A stretch of 64,000 bases of DNA from Paracamarosporium sp. OC-R06-R3 (lineage: Eukaryota > Ascomycota > Dothideomycetes > Pleosporales > Didymosphaeriaceae): assembly GCA_019828545.1 (NCBI GenBank), contig JACVRA010000230.1:84246-148245 (forward strand), written 5' to 3'. Within the stretch, counting starts at the first letter, position 1. Each line of letters starts with the position of its first letter. Under the pieces are notes generated by a model. That model worked only from the letters and a program-made list of their open reading frames with translations, was not told the DNA's origin and did not search any database. This document shows positions 9,571 to 21,351 of this stretch, piece by piece. A program made the translations under genes and the position numbers.

Positions 9571-11146
9571 TGGGAGTCAGGGCGGCGTCGCCTCGCACGG
9601 TTAGGCGGACGGTGCAACCATGGCAGGCAGCGCGGGTTTACTCGTTGGCGGCGGGCATGATGGCGGGTCTGGGGCGGGCAGGTGCGGCGGCGGGAGTGCG
9701 AGGGGTCGCGGGTGTGGTGATGCAGGGCCGGCGTGGTGGGTGGTGGTGGTGGTGGTGCTGAGGGCTGGAGGGGCGCTGGATGTCTTTTGGACGGGTTGAG
9801 ACAGCGATGGCCCGACGTCGAGGTGGACTAGCAGCTCAACCGAGCAGCCAATGTCAGTCGTAGCCGTTAGGGGCAATGATGGGCGCGGTGCTGCAAGTGT
9901 AGGGACGGCGGGAGATGACGCTCGAGGGAGCGAAGACGGTTAGAACGGGCGGCGGGAGAGCGGCAGGCCAGCAGCAGACGGGGAGGCAGGCAGGCAGATG
10001 GATAGATGGATAGACAGACAGACAGACAGACAGGCAGACAGACAGGTAGACAGACAGGTAGACAGACAGATAGGTAGACAGACACACAGACAAAGGGCTC
10101 GGACGGGCTATGTAGGCGGGCCTGTCCTTTTGTCGGGCACCTGGAGAGTGCTGGTAACACGCCCCACGGCGATTCCTGTCTATCCGTATCGCGGCAACGG
10201 GCCAATGACGACGTGTAAGAAATGGGACCCGCCGTGAAAGCTCCCTGACGCCGCACCGGGCGCGCTAGGCAGCCAACGGCATCGCGCCTGGGCTCCCTGG
10301 ATGCTGGCTGCTGGTCGAGTTCCCAACACGACGCCTGTGGCGTTCGCAGAGGCAGGCAGAGTCACTGTCGACGCCCTGGACGCCCTCGACCCCGGCTGCT
10401 GCGTCTGGAGAGCCCCGGCCCGCGGCGTCTGCTCTGCGATGCTCTGCGCTGCGCTGCGCTGCGCTGCCCTGCCCTGCCCTTGGCCCCGCCGCCCCGTCTC
10501 CACACCAGCGCATTGCCACGCCTGGCTAAAGTGTTACTGAACTGCACCACCGCACGCTCGTCGCTTTTCCCTAGCCGCGATAAGCAATCCCCAGATTTCC
10601 TTCTGTACCGGTATTTGCTTCTTCGCTCCCGCCAGAGCGAGCGTCTCCGAGAGCCCCGAGTGGGCCGGCAACCGCCCATCGCAATCCCACAAAAGTCCAC
10701 CTCCAGCACCCGTCCTTCCGCCCTCTACCCACTGCCTCAAACTCTGCGTGTCCGCTGCCAGCCGCACTTTTCCCAAGCGCTGCGCTTGCTGCACCCGCTG
10801 CACCGACACGACTCGCCCTTCACATTCGGACCGGCCCCGTGCGCCGCCCAGCGCGAGCGAACTGCGACTGCAGCACGCACGAGCTATCGTGAAATACCCG
10901 TTGCGGTTAGACTACGACCTCACTTCCGTCGCGGTGCCTGGCCAGAGCGCGCCTTTGCGGCTGCCGCATTGGCCCAAAGCCCTCGCCTGCAGTCCAACCC
11001 TGCGCCCGTGTGCGTCAACCCTTCGGCGCGAGCACACGGACCGCGGCCCTTTTCGCGTTCCAGGCCGTCCCCGTCTCTCCATTCCCCATCGTCACCACCT
11101 GCAGCCCTTGCCGCCATTCCCAATCCTCGCCGCCCTCGACTGCTCC
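9571..11146. promoter_or_regulatory. Divergent promoter region between the kinase and GPI10
   Basis: About 1.6 kb separates the two divergent start codons, so it should contain both promoters and 5' UTRs. It is GC-rich, carries a CAGA/TAGACAGACAGG tract (10012-10090) and a GCTGCGCTGCGCT run near 10445. The frame leading into GPI10 is open well upstream of the chosen ATG, but that upstream translation is low-complexity and unlike the family, so I treat it as leader. Confidence 0.6.
10012..10090. repeat. (ACAG)n/(GGTAGACAGACA)n microsatellite
   Basis: Tandem tetranucleotide ACAG/GACA units grade into a 12-bp variant containing GGTAGACAGACA. The tract lies in the divergent promoter between the kinase and GPI10. 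Confidence 0.85.
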
Positions 11147-13280
11147 ATGCCCGCCAGCGATTCCCAGCCGGCCACGACCGCCGACCCCACTGGCCCTGCT
11201 CCTGCACCTGCTCCTGCACCTCCACCTCCTCCGCCCCGATCCTCCACCGGCTATCGTGACTCCACCCTAAGCGTGCTCGCCCTGCTGCTGGCCCTCCGCA
11301 TCGCCAACGCCCTGACGCTGCGCACCTTTTTCCAGCCCGACGAGTTCTTCCAGTCTCTCGAGCCCGCCTGGCAGCTCGCCTTTGGCCACGGCGCCCAAGC
11401 CTGGCTCACATGGGTAATACACCCCCCCTGTGCTGAGCCCACCAACATGCCATGGCACGCCTCGCTTAGATTTCCATCGTGTCTCACACTGCCTCCAGGA
11501 GTGGACGGCCCAGTTGCGCTCGTCTCTGCACCCCGAGCTGTTCGCCGCCGTCTACAAGGCCGCGGCAGCACTCGCAGACATCGGTGGCTTGCACCCGCCT
11601 GCTAAGGCCGAGCTGCTCCTCGCTGCCCCGAAAATTACCCAAGCGCTATTTGCAGCACTGCTAGACTGTTACACCTGGAAACTTGCTCAGAAGGCCTACG
11701 GTCGTGGTAGTCGCACTGCATTTGCTACTGTGCGTCTTCAAATTTCAAATCCCGCCCATCAATTCTAATGCTACTGTAGCTTGCATTGTCCGTATGCAGT
11801 CCCTGGCAGTGGTTCTGCTCGACCAGGACCTTGTCCAACTGTCTTGAGACGGCCATCACGGCGGTTGCAGTCTATCATTGGCCGTGGCACTGGCCGGCAT
11901 CACCGCGCAATGGCGGAGAGGAGAAGCAAGCCAGGGTTGCCCGTCAGAATTTCATCTCTCAGTAAGTGAGGTGGAAACTTTGGAGATGGTTTCCGCGCTA
12001 GCGCCGGCACTGATACCTTTGTGCAGGCTGCGCCTTTCACTGCTACTGGCTGCACTCGCCTGCATTCTGCGTCCAACCAACGCCCTCGTCTGGATCTCTC
12101 TATCGCTGCCAACATGGTGGCACGCCTCAAACCGGCTACGATATATTCTAATCCGTGAAATCTCGCTCTGCGGGTAAGTTCCCATACATCCGCCTGCCCT
12201 AGTCCCCCCCCTCCGCATGGACAATCGCCTGTCTGCCCCAATCGGCGATCGACTGATATCACCAGCGCTGCCACCCTCGCGTGCTCCGTCCTTTCTGATA
12301 GATTCTACTACCAGACCTGGACCCTCCCTCCACTGCGGTTCATCTACTTCAACATCGTCCAGTCGCTGGCCGTCTTCTATGGAAGCAACCGCCTAGACTA
12401 CTACCTCACCGAAGGGCTGCCACTCCTGCTTACCACGGCACTGCCCTTCGCCGCCGTTGGGCTCTGGCATGCCCTCTCGCAGCGTCCCGGAGATGCTCGG
12501 GATCTTGGGGCCCAAGTGCTCCCCCGGCTTGCGTGGACGTCGCTAATCGTTACCGCTTCCTTGAGCCTGATCGCCCACAAAGAAGTCCGCTTCCTGTACC
12601 CCATCCTGCCTTTCCTCCACGTCCTCGCTGCCGGACCACTAGCCTCCTTCTTCCCTCCCCGGCCGCCCGTCTCTCGCAAGGCAGTCCTCACCTTGCTGCT
12701 AACCGTTAATCTGCTCATCGCCGGGTATGCGTCGCAGGTCCACCAGCGCGGCGTCGTCGACGTCCTGACGTATTTGCGTCATAAACATGAGGCGACTAAT
12801 TACCCTACATCCGGTACCGGACGCGCGACCAACATGACCGTCGCCTTCCTCATGCCCTGCCACAGCACTCCCTGGCGCTCGCACCTCGTCCACGCCTCCA
12901 TCAACGCTTGGGCCCTGACGTGCGAACCCCCACTCGACATCCCGCTCCCGGACCGAGCCGCTTACCTCGACGAGGCGGACCAGTTCTACATCAGCCCCGG
13001 CCCCGCTGGTTGGCTGCGGGAGAATATGGAGTACGTCGACACGGTCAGGGCAAGCGGCTCGCGGTCGAGCCGCCACTGGGGGCGCGTCGATCCGAATGTG
13101 TCGCGCTCCGGGACGAGGAGGCCGTGGCCGCAGCACCTCGTCTTCTTCGAGCAGCTAGAGCCCACGCTGAAGGAATACCTGGGCGAGAGCCGGTACAAGG
13201 AGTGCTGGCGCGGGTTCAACTCGCAGTGGCACGACGACGGGCGGCGGAAGGGCGACGTGTTGGTGTGGTGCCTGCGCTGA
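11147..13280 (+). CDS. GPI10: GPI mannosyltransferase 3 (GPI10/PIG-B, GT22 family)
   Basis: Spliced from five exons: 11147-11413, 11499-11729, 11780-11961, 12027-12173, 12266-13280, giving 613 residues with all phases consistent. The product is a multi-pass ER membrane enzyme that adds the third mannose to the GPI-anchor core from dolichol-phosphate mannose. Diagnostic features are the luminal-loop motif FQPDEFFQ at 62-69 (GT22 DE motif), [14 protein letters not shown] after the first intron, [17 protein letters not shown], and [13 protein letters not shown] near 379. The last is the signature of the PIG-B/GPI10/ALG9/ALG12 superfamily. The N-terminus carries a Pro/Ala run. I chose the ATG at 11147 because it precedes the first membrane segment at the usual distance. 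The second intron uses GTGCGT, and the fourth (12174-12265) is the longest. Confidence 0.92.
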
Positions 13281-13859
13281 GGAGGCAACGTGGGGGAGGG
13301 GGGGGGGATCCGTGCCTTGCGTCGCCATGGCCATGCGCAGGCGCCGTGCGTTGGACACCGTCCGGGTCCGGGATGGACGTGCGTGGCGAAACGGGGAACA
13401 CGTATGTAAACGGGCCGGTCCCTGGAAGGATCGCACCACGGCCGCCCAACAACCCTTTTAGCAGCGCACTACTGTGCGGTCTGATCCTGCGGCGAAATGT
13501 CACGCCACGTTGACGTGTGCCTTTGTGCTGTGCTGTGCTGTTACTGTAGCGTTGCGGCCCACCCACCAATCTGCCCATCAAATAAATAAATAAACTATAT
13601 ATAAATAACTAACCAAGTGGAATACACGGCGAATTGGATCCAATTGACCCAAAACTAAGCACATTGAATCTCGCAGCGACGTTCAATGGACGATGTGCGT
13701 TCCCCACGTACCCCGTAGCGTAGTTGAACGAAAGTACAACAGATCGAAACCGTAGCAAACAGAGAAGAAAAAAATCAGGCGAATGCAAGTAGTGTGTGAA
13801 TGATAACATGTATCTATCTATCCATCTAAGTGCGAGGAGCCTTGCTTGGAATATAATGT

Positions 13860-13920
13860 CATGCCTACCTACCTGGCTGGCTGGCTGGCTGGCTGGCTAG
13901 ATGGATGGATGGATAGATAG
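13860..13920. repeat. Compound tetranucleotide microsatellite
   Basis: Successive CTAC, CTGG/TGGC, ATGG and ATAG units run head to tail in the 3' flank of GPI10. Confidence 0.85.
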
Positions 13921-14020
13921 TTACCTTCACGTCCTCCCTCCCCCCTCCCACCTAACCGCATCTCAAGTCCCTCCTCCACCTAACCCTCCCCTCAATCTCC
14001 GTCTCTACTCCCATCCCATC

Positions 14021-14047
14021 CACCTCACCTCACCTCACCTCACCTCA
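14021..14047. repeat. (CACCT)5 microsatellite
   Basis: Five perfect CACCT units; no coding potential. Confidence 0.85.
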
Positions 14048-16179
14048 CACCCAATGTCCAATGCCCAGTCCAATCCAATCCAGTCCAGACTAGACTAGAC
14101 CAGACTAGACTAGTATGCACATCCCTTTCACGACCTACAAGGAACAGCCTAATGACGCTTGTTGTGGGTAATAAATGTACCGGCCATGCACCAACTAACT
14201 AACTAACTAACGAATTGGGTATCTCGTTTTATATCGCCGGGCTTGGTCTGATCTTACGCGTTGTGTTACGCGGTATGCAGTGGGGGGGAGACGAGGGACG
14301 AAGGGACGCTTGCATGGGGGTGGTAATAGGCGTGTAAGTGAGGGGTGGGTGGGTGTGTTGTATTTGGGAGTGTGTCGGTGTGGTTTTGGGGTGGGTTGGG
14401 TGGATGGATGGGGTGGACGGGGGTAGTAAAGTGGATAGAGGGGGATAGGGAGGTGGATGGATGGATAGAGGGTTGGTGGGGTGAATAGGAGGGGAGGTGG
14501 GTAGGTAGGATAGAGTCCTTGGTTGGGCAGACAAGTCAGGTCAGGCCAAGTCAAATCAAGTCACGTCACGTGAAACCCAAGAAGCAGAAGGAGAAAGAGG
14601 AGACGGGCTTAAATACCACCAACTAGTACCTTCTACGCGCACATCTCTCCAACACCTCTCCAACGCACCAAAGTTTACTTGTAAGCAAAATAAGACAAAA
14701 CAAGCTAAGCTAAAACAAGCCATACAATCTCCCCGAGACCTAGACCTAAACTTACAAGAAGTCACATTCATTTCTTTCTTCGCCATACGCTTGCATTCCA
14801 TCTAATGCAATACAAACTCCTTTTCTCATAAAAAATAAAATAAAATAAAAAAATATCCGGTGGTTGTGTTGTGTAAGGAAGGGTAGTGCCGTAGTTAGTG
14901 TTCGAGAACGAGAAGGGGAAATAAAGAGGTATGTAGTGTGGAAGAATGAGGGATATTGGATGGGGAGGGGGATATTTCGGGGCTTTTGGTATGGGGTGGG
15001 ATATGGGTTGGTGGTGTATTGTAGGGGTGTGGTGGTGGATGATGGTTTGTCAGTAAGGCAGGTGTGGCTGCTTGTGAGGGTGGACTGTTAGGTTCTTTCT
15101 CTATCCTTTTTTCTTTCTTTCTTTTTCTTTTGGCTTAGAAAGTAGAATGTATGAACTGCGAGGTGTTGAGGCTGATGCGTACATGGAGAGATGAGATGTT
15201 TTGTATGAGAAACTATGAGATCAGCTGTAGGTGATTTGGACGATTAATGTTGCCATGTTTTATTTAATGTTTTTGGCTAGGATTATTGTGTGCGCGTGAT
15301 GGGTCAATAATAGTAAACCATAAATCAACTTTCGCTGACTTGTTCGATTATTATTCGTCGAATATCATTTGATAGTTCCATCGACTTGATAGGTCAATAA
15401 CATTGGGTTTAGATACATTGTAGAGTACTTCAATTCGATTCAAGTCCTATCCTAGACATGATAAGAAGCACATACATAGCAAGTAGTCCCCCATCTACCA
15501 ACCCGATCACATACTATCTTCTTCAACGCGGAGCAAACCTTTCGATGCCCTATTGAGCAACAAACGTCAGCTCACACCATTTCCTGTCTAGATAGCCTCC
15601 CCACCTCTGCTCACATTTCACTACGGTCTGCAAGACCCACAGTGCACACCGATCGACTCATACGATAGCGGGCAATCTCCGTGTTCTTTCTCCCTCCCCT
15701 TCCTCTCAGCTTATCTGTCAGAGAAGCTATACGGGAGGTAGGCCATGGATCTAGTACATTGCTTGAACTACGGAGTATGTGTGGCTCAGAAGAGTGGCCA
15801 TCTGCCATCAGCGCTATCGTCTATCGCCACTGCCACATTACCCTATCGCCATACACGCTGCTTACACGCCCAATCCCTCACACAACTCCCACACTTCCTG
15901 TGCTGGGATTCAAGACCAGGCAGACCTAGCATAAAAAAAAGAAAAAGGGAGCACAGACTACCAACTTCCCATCCCGCGTCCACAGTACACAAAACATCCC
16001 ATAGCAGATGCGTTTACGACGCCGTTCGACTTGCTTTGACGATGGAAATTCTTCTTTCTAAAACAGAACAGCTCATCATGTTGATATCCCCCCTGTTATA
16101 CGATGAGCTCATCTGTATCTGCCTAGCACGTCTCTAGCGAAAAATCCCAGTGTCTAGGAAATTACACAATCACGAGTGC

Positions 16180-16765
16180 AGAGATGACGTTCACCGCTTA
16201 CCACGTCGCGTTCCCACACCTGTTTCTCTCTAACACCTTCTTGGTCTGGCTTGGCAGATCCGCACTTGGAAGTGCATAGGGCACGTTCACCGCTCACGTC
16301 GTACATCCTGCTTGTTCGGGACGATATGCTTAGTATATCAAAGTTTATCTCTATGTCTCCGATCTTTCTGGCGAGGGATCCTGGTGCTTTTCTTGCTGGA
16401 TAATTTCGTGCGAGAATTCCATAAGGCGACACTCACTGCGTACGACGGATGCGCGCTCGTCTTCATCCAAAGACAAATGTCTAAGATATCGCACTTCGGT
16501 TTAGTGTCAACACAAGCCTATCCACATCTCCTCGATGTCTCCTTAAAGGAGCCCCGCATAAATGCACGAGGTGATATTCACCGCTCACGTCGCACGCCCG
16601 TCTCCCGCCTTATGCAAACTCAAATCCTCCGCATAGCGTACATCGCTTTCGCCTCCGATCCGATATGATACAATACCGTGCGCAGTGTCTCCCTAATATG
16701 GCGTCTCCTGAGCCTGGAAGCCAGTTTCATATATCAGTGCACGAGGTGGCGGCTTACGTTACGCG
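16180..16765. repeat. Four dispersed copies of a ~35-nt motif
   Basis: Related sequences start near 16180, 16271, 16561 and 16737. Each opens with AGTGCA/ATGCAC and GAGGTGA-like bases. The first three continue with TTCACCGCT and ACGTCG; the fourth is badly decayed. Spacing is irregular (about 90, 290 and 175 nt), and the last two copies share a TGTCTCC element upstream, so longer units may have degenerated. Confidence 0.6.
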
Positions 16766-17332
16766 ACTGATCGGTGTGCCGGGCTGGTAGGGCTGGAGTG
16801 GCGCTCGCTTGACATCGAGGGATCGCGTGCAAGGCCCACCGTTTGTGGCGAGCCGAGGGTAAGCGGGTTTATAGTGGAATTAATTAGGGTAAGGTAGATA
16901 GGGGGTAAACATGTGATGTGGGAGCGCGGTAGACGCGGGCACGTGATGTGCGGATGGGTGCGGCGACAGCTGTGTAACATAGCGGTTTGGAGGGTGGCTG
17001 GATACTCGGAAGATAAGGATACGATGGAGTATTCTACCGTTTAGTGAGATTCTTGAGAGATGAAGCGCTAGCATGAGCGCATGGAGGATGAGGTAGGTAT
17101 TAACGCGCTTTCCCCGTTCAGAAAAGGCTTGTTGCTGATGCAACATGGAGAGCGGTGATATTTTTCAATGGAAGAGGAAACGTTCAGAAGACTCGGATCG
17201 GTTTGGTAAAGACGGAGAAAGTAGTGTATTAATATACATATAATCGAGCAGTCTTTCACAAGACGTGCAAAATGACCACTGACAATGGATTGTGAGGACA
17301 TGCTCTTACAGAAAGAAGAAACGTCGAGGACA

Positions 17333-17419
17333 CTTCCGATGCTTTGAGAGAAGAAGAGGAGCTTCCAATGCTTTGAGGGAAGAAGAGGGATTTCAAATAC
17401 TCTGAGGGAAAATGAGGGA
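17333..17419. repeat. Three tandem 29-bp units
   Basis: Three consecutive 29-bp copies can be aligned (17333-17361, 17362-17390, 17391-17419). Each is built on a CTTCC-ATGCTTTGAGGGAAGAAG core, and the third is the most diverged. A fourth, worse copy may precede them. The period is not a multiple of three, which argues against a coding repeat. Confidence 0.8.
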
Positions 17420-19154
17420 GCGTCGCATAGAATAGAAAAGTGTTTCGTCAAGGGTGACTAAGTAGCGGATCCTGACAAGGACATCAGGCGCGCTCATACT
17501 GAATGGTGTTCTACCGGAAAGATGCTGCCGTGTGCTCGTGCTGGGAACCCTCTCGCACGCAAGCAGAAGTTTCCCGGTTTCCCGTCTGTAAGGTGTAATG
17601 CCGAACTCGCCAAAGTCTAGAAACTGCGAGGTTATCGGTTCATTGTGGGTCTTTAAGACTGAGCTGCCTCTTTCGAGCTCGGTGCGATCGAGACACTTTG
17701 TTAAGGTCTCAATAATTGGCTCATATCTATGCGGAATCCGACCGTCGTAGTGCTCAGCTTTTCTAGACCTTTCCCATCCTTGTTTATGATACAGGTCGGT
17801 GCAACCACCAAGCACTAATGGATCGAACAGTAGAACTATCTGCACAGGGAACATAGTGTTTGATAGCTTACAAGTGCATGAAGAAATCCACATGTTGATG
17901 TAAGGCTCCTCACTCTAGTAAGACTGCGTGTACACCTCCTTCCTGATCATGAATTGCGCCGAATCTTCTTATCTTGCCTTGCATGACAGCCATCGACTGA
18001 GTCGCTCACTCTTTTGGAAAACGGCTCTTTTTTCTCACTACCAACCTCTCTTGTGGTGTTTAGCCTGTAGGTGCCTTGAAACAGCATGACCTCGGCTTGC
18101 GCAAAGTATGAAACAACACGACACAGTCACTCCGCCAATCCTCGCCCGCTAAAACCATCCCCACAATCAAGCACATCTCAAGCGCCTGGCACAAGCTTAA
18201 TCCTCGTATCGTGCACTTGACGTACGCAAGCCTCTCAAATCAAGTAGTGCTGATTGGACACGCAGCAACTGCCTTGCCGCCAGCAACAGCAGACTATTGG
18301 AGAACCGACGCTGCTTTCCTCGGCTCTTCACAGCAATACACCAACAAGCAAGCAGAGAACAGCCGTCAAATAAGATGTGCGACCTTGGCGTGCGAGATAC
18401 AGAAGAACGCGTAGTCGCCTGTCCGGCGACCTACCCTAAAGCAGCAATTGTCGGCAACTGTAAGCACGGAAAAGGAATGGCTTCGAGAAAGGACGCGCAA
18501 CACCGCCAAGCAAAGTACCTGGGTCATGATCAGGGTACGGCCCGCAAGCTTCACGCTGAAGATCTTGGCGGTCGATCTGCTCTGTAAAACATCGGTTTCT
18601 ATTCGTCGATAGGTGGTCGCCGCGGACACCGTTGTGTCGATGCAAGGCTGTCCAAGTCGGATGAGGCAGCTCAGGGACCTCTGCCTTAGGCCAGACATTT
18701 CGCCCCAATGTCGTAGTAATTGCTGCTGCTGATTGGCCATTCCAAAGATTCTAGAGTCGGATTGTGCCGCAGAACATGGGGAGAACACTGTCTTTACCCC
18801 AGCATCACTCCCGACGATATGGACGCGGAACGGAGCCGCGGAGAGACATACAGGACTTTCACTGGAAAGCATGTTGTTTCTAAATGAAATGGGTCCTGCC
18901 AAGTCGGGCGAGGGATCGCTTGAGGACAACCTGTTGCGCGTACAGGGTGACGAGAAGCGGTTGTGATATCGACCAGGTGTGATGGAACAGCCTAGGTGCT
19001 TGACTTCCTGCCATTCGTCTCGTCTTCAATGGTATAAAGGATGTCGGAAGCGCCTCGTTGAAACACCACCGCTCGGTCTCTACCGCACTCACTCCAATCA
19101 TCCACTCTTTTGAGGGTCGCTCTGCTCGTACACGCCTGCCCTTTGACCATCAAG

Positions 19155-20413
19155 ATGAAGTCTACTGTTGTCTCGGCTATCCTTGGTGCTGCAATCCTCG
19201 CCCAGCAGGGAATTGCACACCCAGGACAAAGCCAGGCTGAGGCCCAGAGGGAGATCCAGCAGCGCGCCGAGTACTTGAGCACGCACAAGAGGACGTTGGC
19301 CGACTGTGCAGAACAACTCAAGGCGAGGGGCAACGACGCCGTCCTGCAGGCTCGCCGTTCTGCCAAACTTCAGTCTATGCGAAAGAAGCGATCAATCGGC
19401 CTAGGTACGTTGAGATGTAACATACTTATTGAATGATGGCTCATAATTCCTAGACAAGCCTCTGCTCAAGGCTCGCTCTTTCGAGGATGTGTTGAACACC
19501 GACCACCACTCCAACCTCACAGTCACTCCTGAGACTGCCGACCCGGACATTCTGTTCACGGGCAACGCCAGCTGCATCCTCACACCTGAGACTACCGAGG
19601 GTCCATACTGGGTGGCTGGCGAGCTCATCCGCGAGAACATCGTTGAGGACCAGGCGGGTGTTCCTCTAACACTCGACATCCAGGTTGTCGATGTAAACAC
19701 CTGCGAGCCGGTCCCTCAGGCTTACACCGAGATCTGGCACTGCAACTCCACGGGTGTCTATGGCGGTGTTGTTGCTGGCGGCAACGGTAACACCGATGAC
19801 ACATCCAACATCAATAACACTGCACTTCGCGGTATTCAGCTGACTGACGAAGATGGTGTGGTTGCTTTCGAGACCCTATTCCCCGGTCACTGTGAGTACC
19901 CTAAGAACAGTAGGAATGCTTTGTCACTGACAATTATCAGACACCGGCCGTGCCACCCACATCCACGTCCTGACGCACCTCGATGCTATCGAGAACGACA
20001 ACAACACCATCTCTGGTGGCACCATCACCCACGTTGGCCAGTTCTTCTTCGACCAGGACCTCATCACGCTTGCCGAAAAGGAAGAGCCCTATGCCTCGAA
20101 CACGCAGACTCTTACAACAAACGCTAACGACGGAATTTTCTCGCAGGAGGCGGAAAACGTGGATCCAGTCGTCGAGTATGTTCTTCTTGGAGACGATATT
20201 TCTGAGGGGCTATTCGGTTGGATTGCTTTCGGTGTTGACACTGCGGCTGCCCGCAACGTTACTCCTGCTGTTTACCTGACTGAGAACGGCGGCGTCGAGA
20301 ACCCCAACGCTGGCGGACCTGGCGGACCTGGCGGGCCCGGTGGACCCCCTCCTTCGGGCTTCCCCACGGGCCCTCGCCCGACTAGCCTGCCCACTGCGAC
20401 CTCATCTGCTTAG
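19155..20413 (+). CDS. Secreted intradiol ring-cleavage dioxygenase
   Basis: Three exons (19155-19404, 19454-19891, 19941-20413) give 386 residues. A signal peptide (about 1-20, MKSTVVSAILGAAILAQQG) is followed by a basic propeptide-like stretch ending near KKR. The core has the extracellular fungal intradiol dioxygenase pattern: TPETTEGPYW, EIWHCNSTGVYGG and GHYTGRATHIHV. The non-haem Fe(III) ligands should be Tyr186, Tyr230, His236 and His238. The family cleaves catechol-type aromatics between the two hydroxyls using O2. Secretion suggests lignin- or plant-phenolic-derived substrates outside the cell. The C-terminus is a Gly/Pro run (GGPGGPGGPGG) with Ser/Thr and probably disordered. The gene converges on the rhodanese gene. 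Confidence 0.92.
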
Positions 20414-20618
20414 GTTGCTCCGGGCTCTTAGGAGGCGATGGCAAGGCCTTGGATGGAGACGCAGGGACGAACATTGAGCGCGATAGTTAGACGTCTAACG
20501 GACTTCAGCCACTCGTTTAGTAAAAAAAAAAAATTTGATCTTTACCTGTAAATACTGATCATTGCACCATTGAAGATCAAAACTGAAGCCTTCTTCCTAT
20601 GCAATCGTGCACGCTCTC

Positions 20619-21041
20619 CTAATCGCATTCCTTCAACCCTTCCAGCAGCGCCCCAAACGTCCTCTTCCTCACTTCGCCTCTCCCCATTTCCTTCTCTCTC
20701 CTCATCCTCTCCATCTCCTCGTCTGCACCCGTCTTCCGTCCTAGCTCCTCCCTTTTCAGCACTGCCCTCGCCTCCTCGAAACCCCCAATATCTCTCGCAT
20801 TGACGTACCCCAAATCCCGCAGTTCCTGCAGCGCGATGTTGGATCGCCGCCCGGATCGGCAGTATAACGTAATGTTGTCTGTTTTTGCGACTTCGGTACC
20901 GAGGGCGCGGTAGATGGTGGGCAGGGAGGCGATGGATTGGTATTCGATGTTTGTAGCGGTGTAAAGGTCGTTGGAAAGGGCGCCGGTGGAGAACTCAGTG
21001 GGTGTCCGGACATCTATCAGGAGGTTGTTGGACTGCGCCAT
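20619..21041 (-). CDS. Single-domain rhodanese-like protein
   Basis: Single-exon, 140 residues. It has the rhodanese fold signature LIDVRTPTEF near the N-terminus and the active-site loop YCRSGRRS with the catalytic Cys at 61, followed by DIGGFEEA. The C-terminal 40 residues are Lys/Arg/Glu-rich and form an added helix-like tail. Single-domain rhodaneses transfer sulfane sulfur to thiophilic acceptors (GlpE/Pspe type). The six-residue loop after the catalytic Cys suits sulfur rather than the longer Cdc25 phosphatase type. There is no signal sequence, so it is probably cytosolic. Its start lies 311 nt beyond the stop codon of the SET gene on the same strand. Confidence 0.88.
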   Translation of the reverse strand: MAQSNNLLIDVRTPTEFSTGALSNDLYTATNIEYQSIASLPTIYRALGTEVAKTDNITLYCRSGRRSNIALQELRDLGYVNARDIGGFEEARAVLKREELGRKTGADEEMERMRREKEMGRGEVRKRTFGALLEGLKECD

Positions 21042-21351
21042 ATTGTGTCTTGGTGGTGAGCTTGGGGATGTGTGTGTAATGGAGGGGTGAATGTGGTTGG
21101 TGGGGGTTTGGCGCAGCCGAGGCTCGGAGGTTTTAGATCTTGTGGATCTAGAACGATGCTAGACCTACCTTGTACTCATTGCCTTTTCCGGACAGCTTTC
21201 TTACAGAGTACTTTCGGCTTCTGAATGTTCTGATCGATCAAGCCAAGTCAACAGTTTTATTTGTTTGGGTGGTACGGGTCTACAAAACCGACACATTACT
21301 TCGATTCTTCTATCGTTGTATTTCTCAAGATCTTCAATCGGATCAAATGTC

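Larger units (their letters stand above)
13281..19154. other. Gene-poor 5.9-kb spacer with tandem and degraded repeats
   Basis: Between GPI10 and the intradiol dioxygenase I find no gene with a recognisable domain. The stretch holds a G10 run near 13300, TGGC/TGGA tetranucleotides (13860-13920), CACCT pentamers (14021-14047), TAAC repeats near 14195, a GGATGG/GGTGGG-rich block (14330-14520), a CTTT tract near 15110, a dispersed 35-nt motif (16180-16765) and three 29-bp units (17333-17419). The longest open frame (17393-17893, minus, 166 codons) matches nothing I know. A decayed element or lost gene is possible. Confidence 0.65.

Noticed and set aside
10480..11146. Upstream extension of the GPI10 reading frame
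   Set aside because: The frame is open, but the translation is low-complexity and the family starts near the ATG at 11147; I treat it as 5' leader.
17393..17893. 166-codon minus-strand open frame
   Set aside because: It starts with ATG but has no recognisable domain, no splice partner and overlaps a tandem repeat at one end. It may be a gene remnant; support is too weak to call it.
18366..18929. 187-codon minus-strand open frame
   Set aside because: The translation is compositionally random (many Ser/Cys/Arg runs), the opposite strand is also open, and no motif is present.
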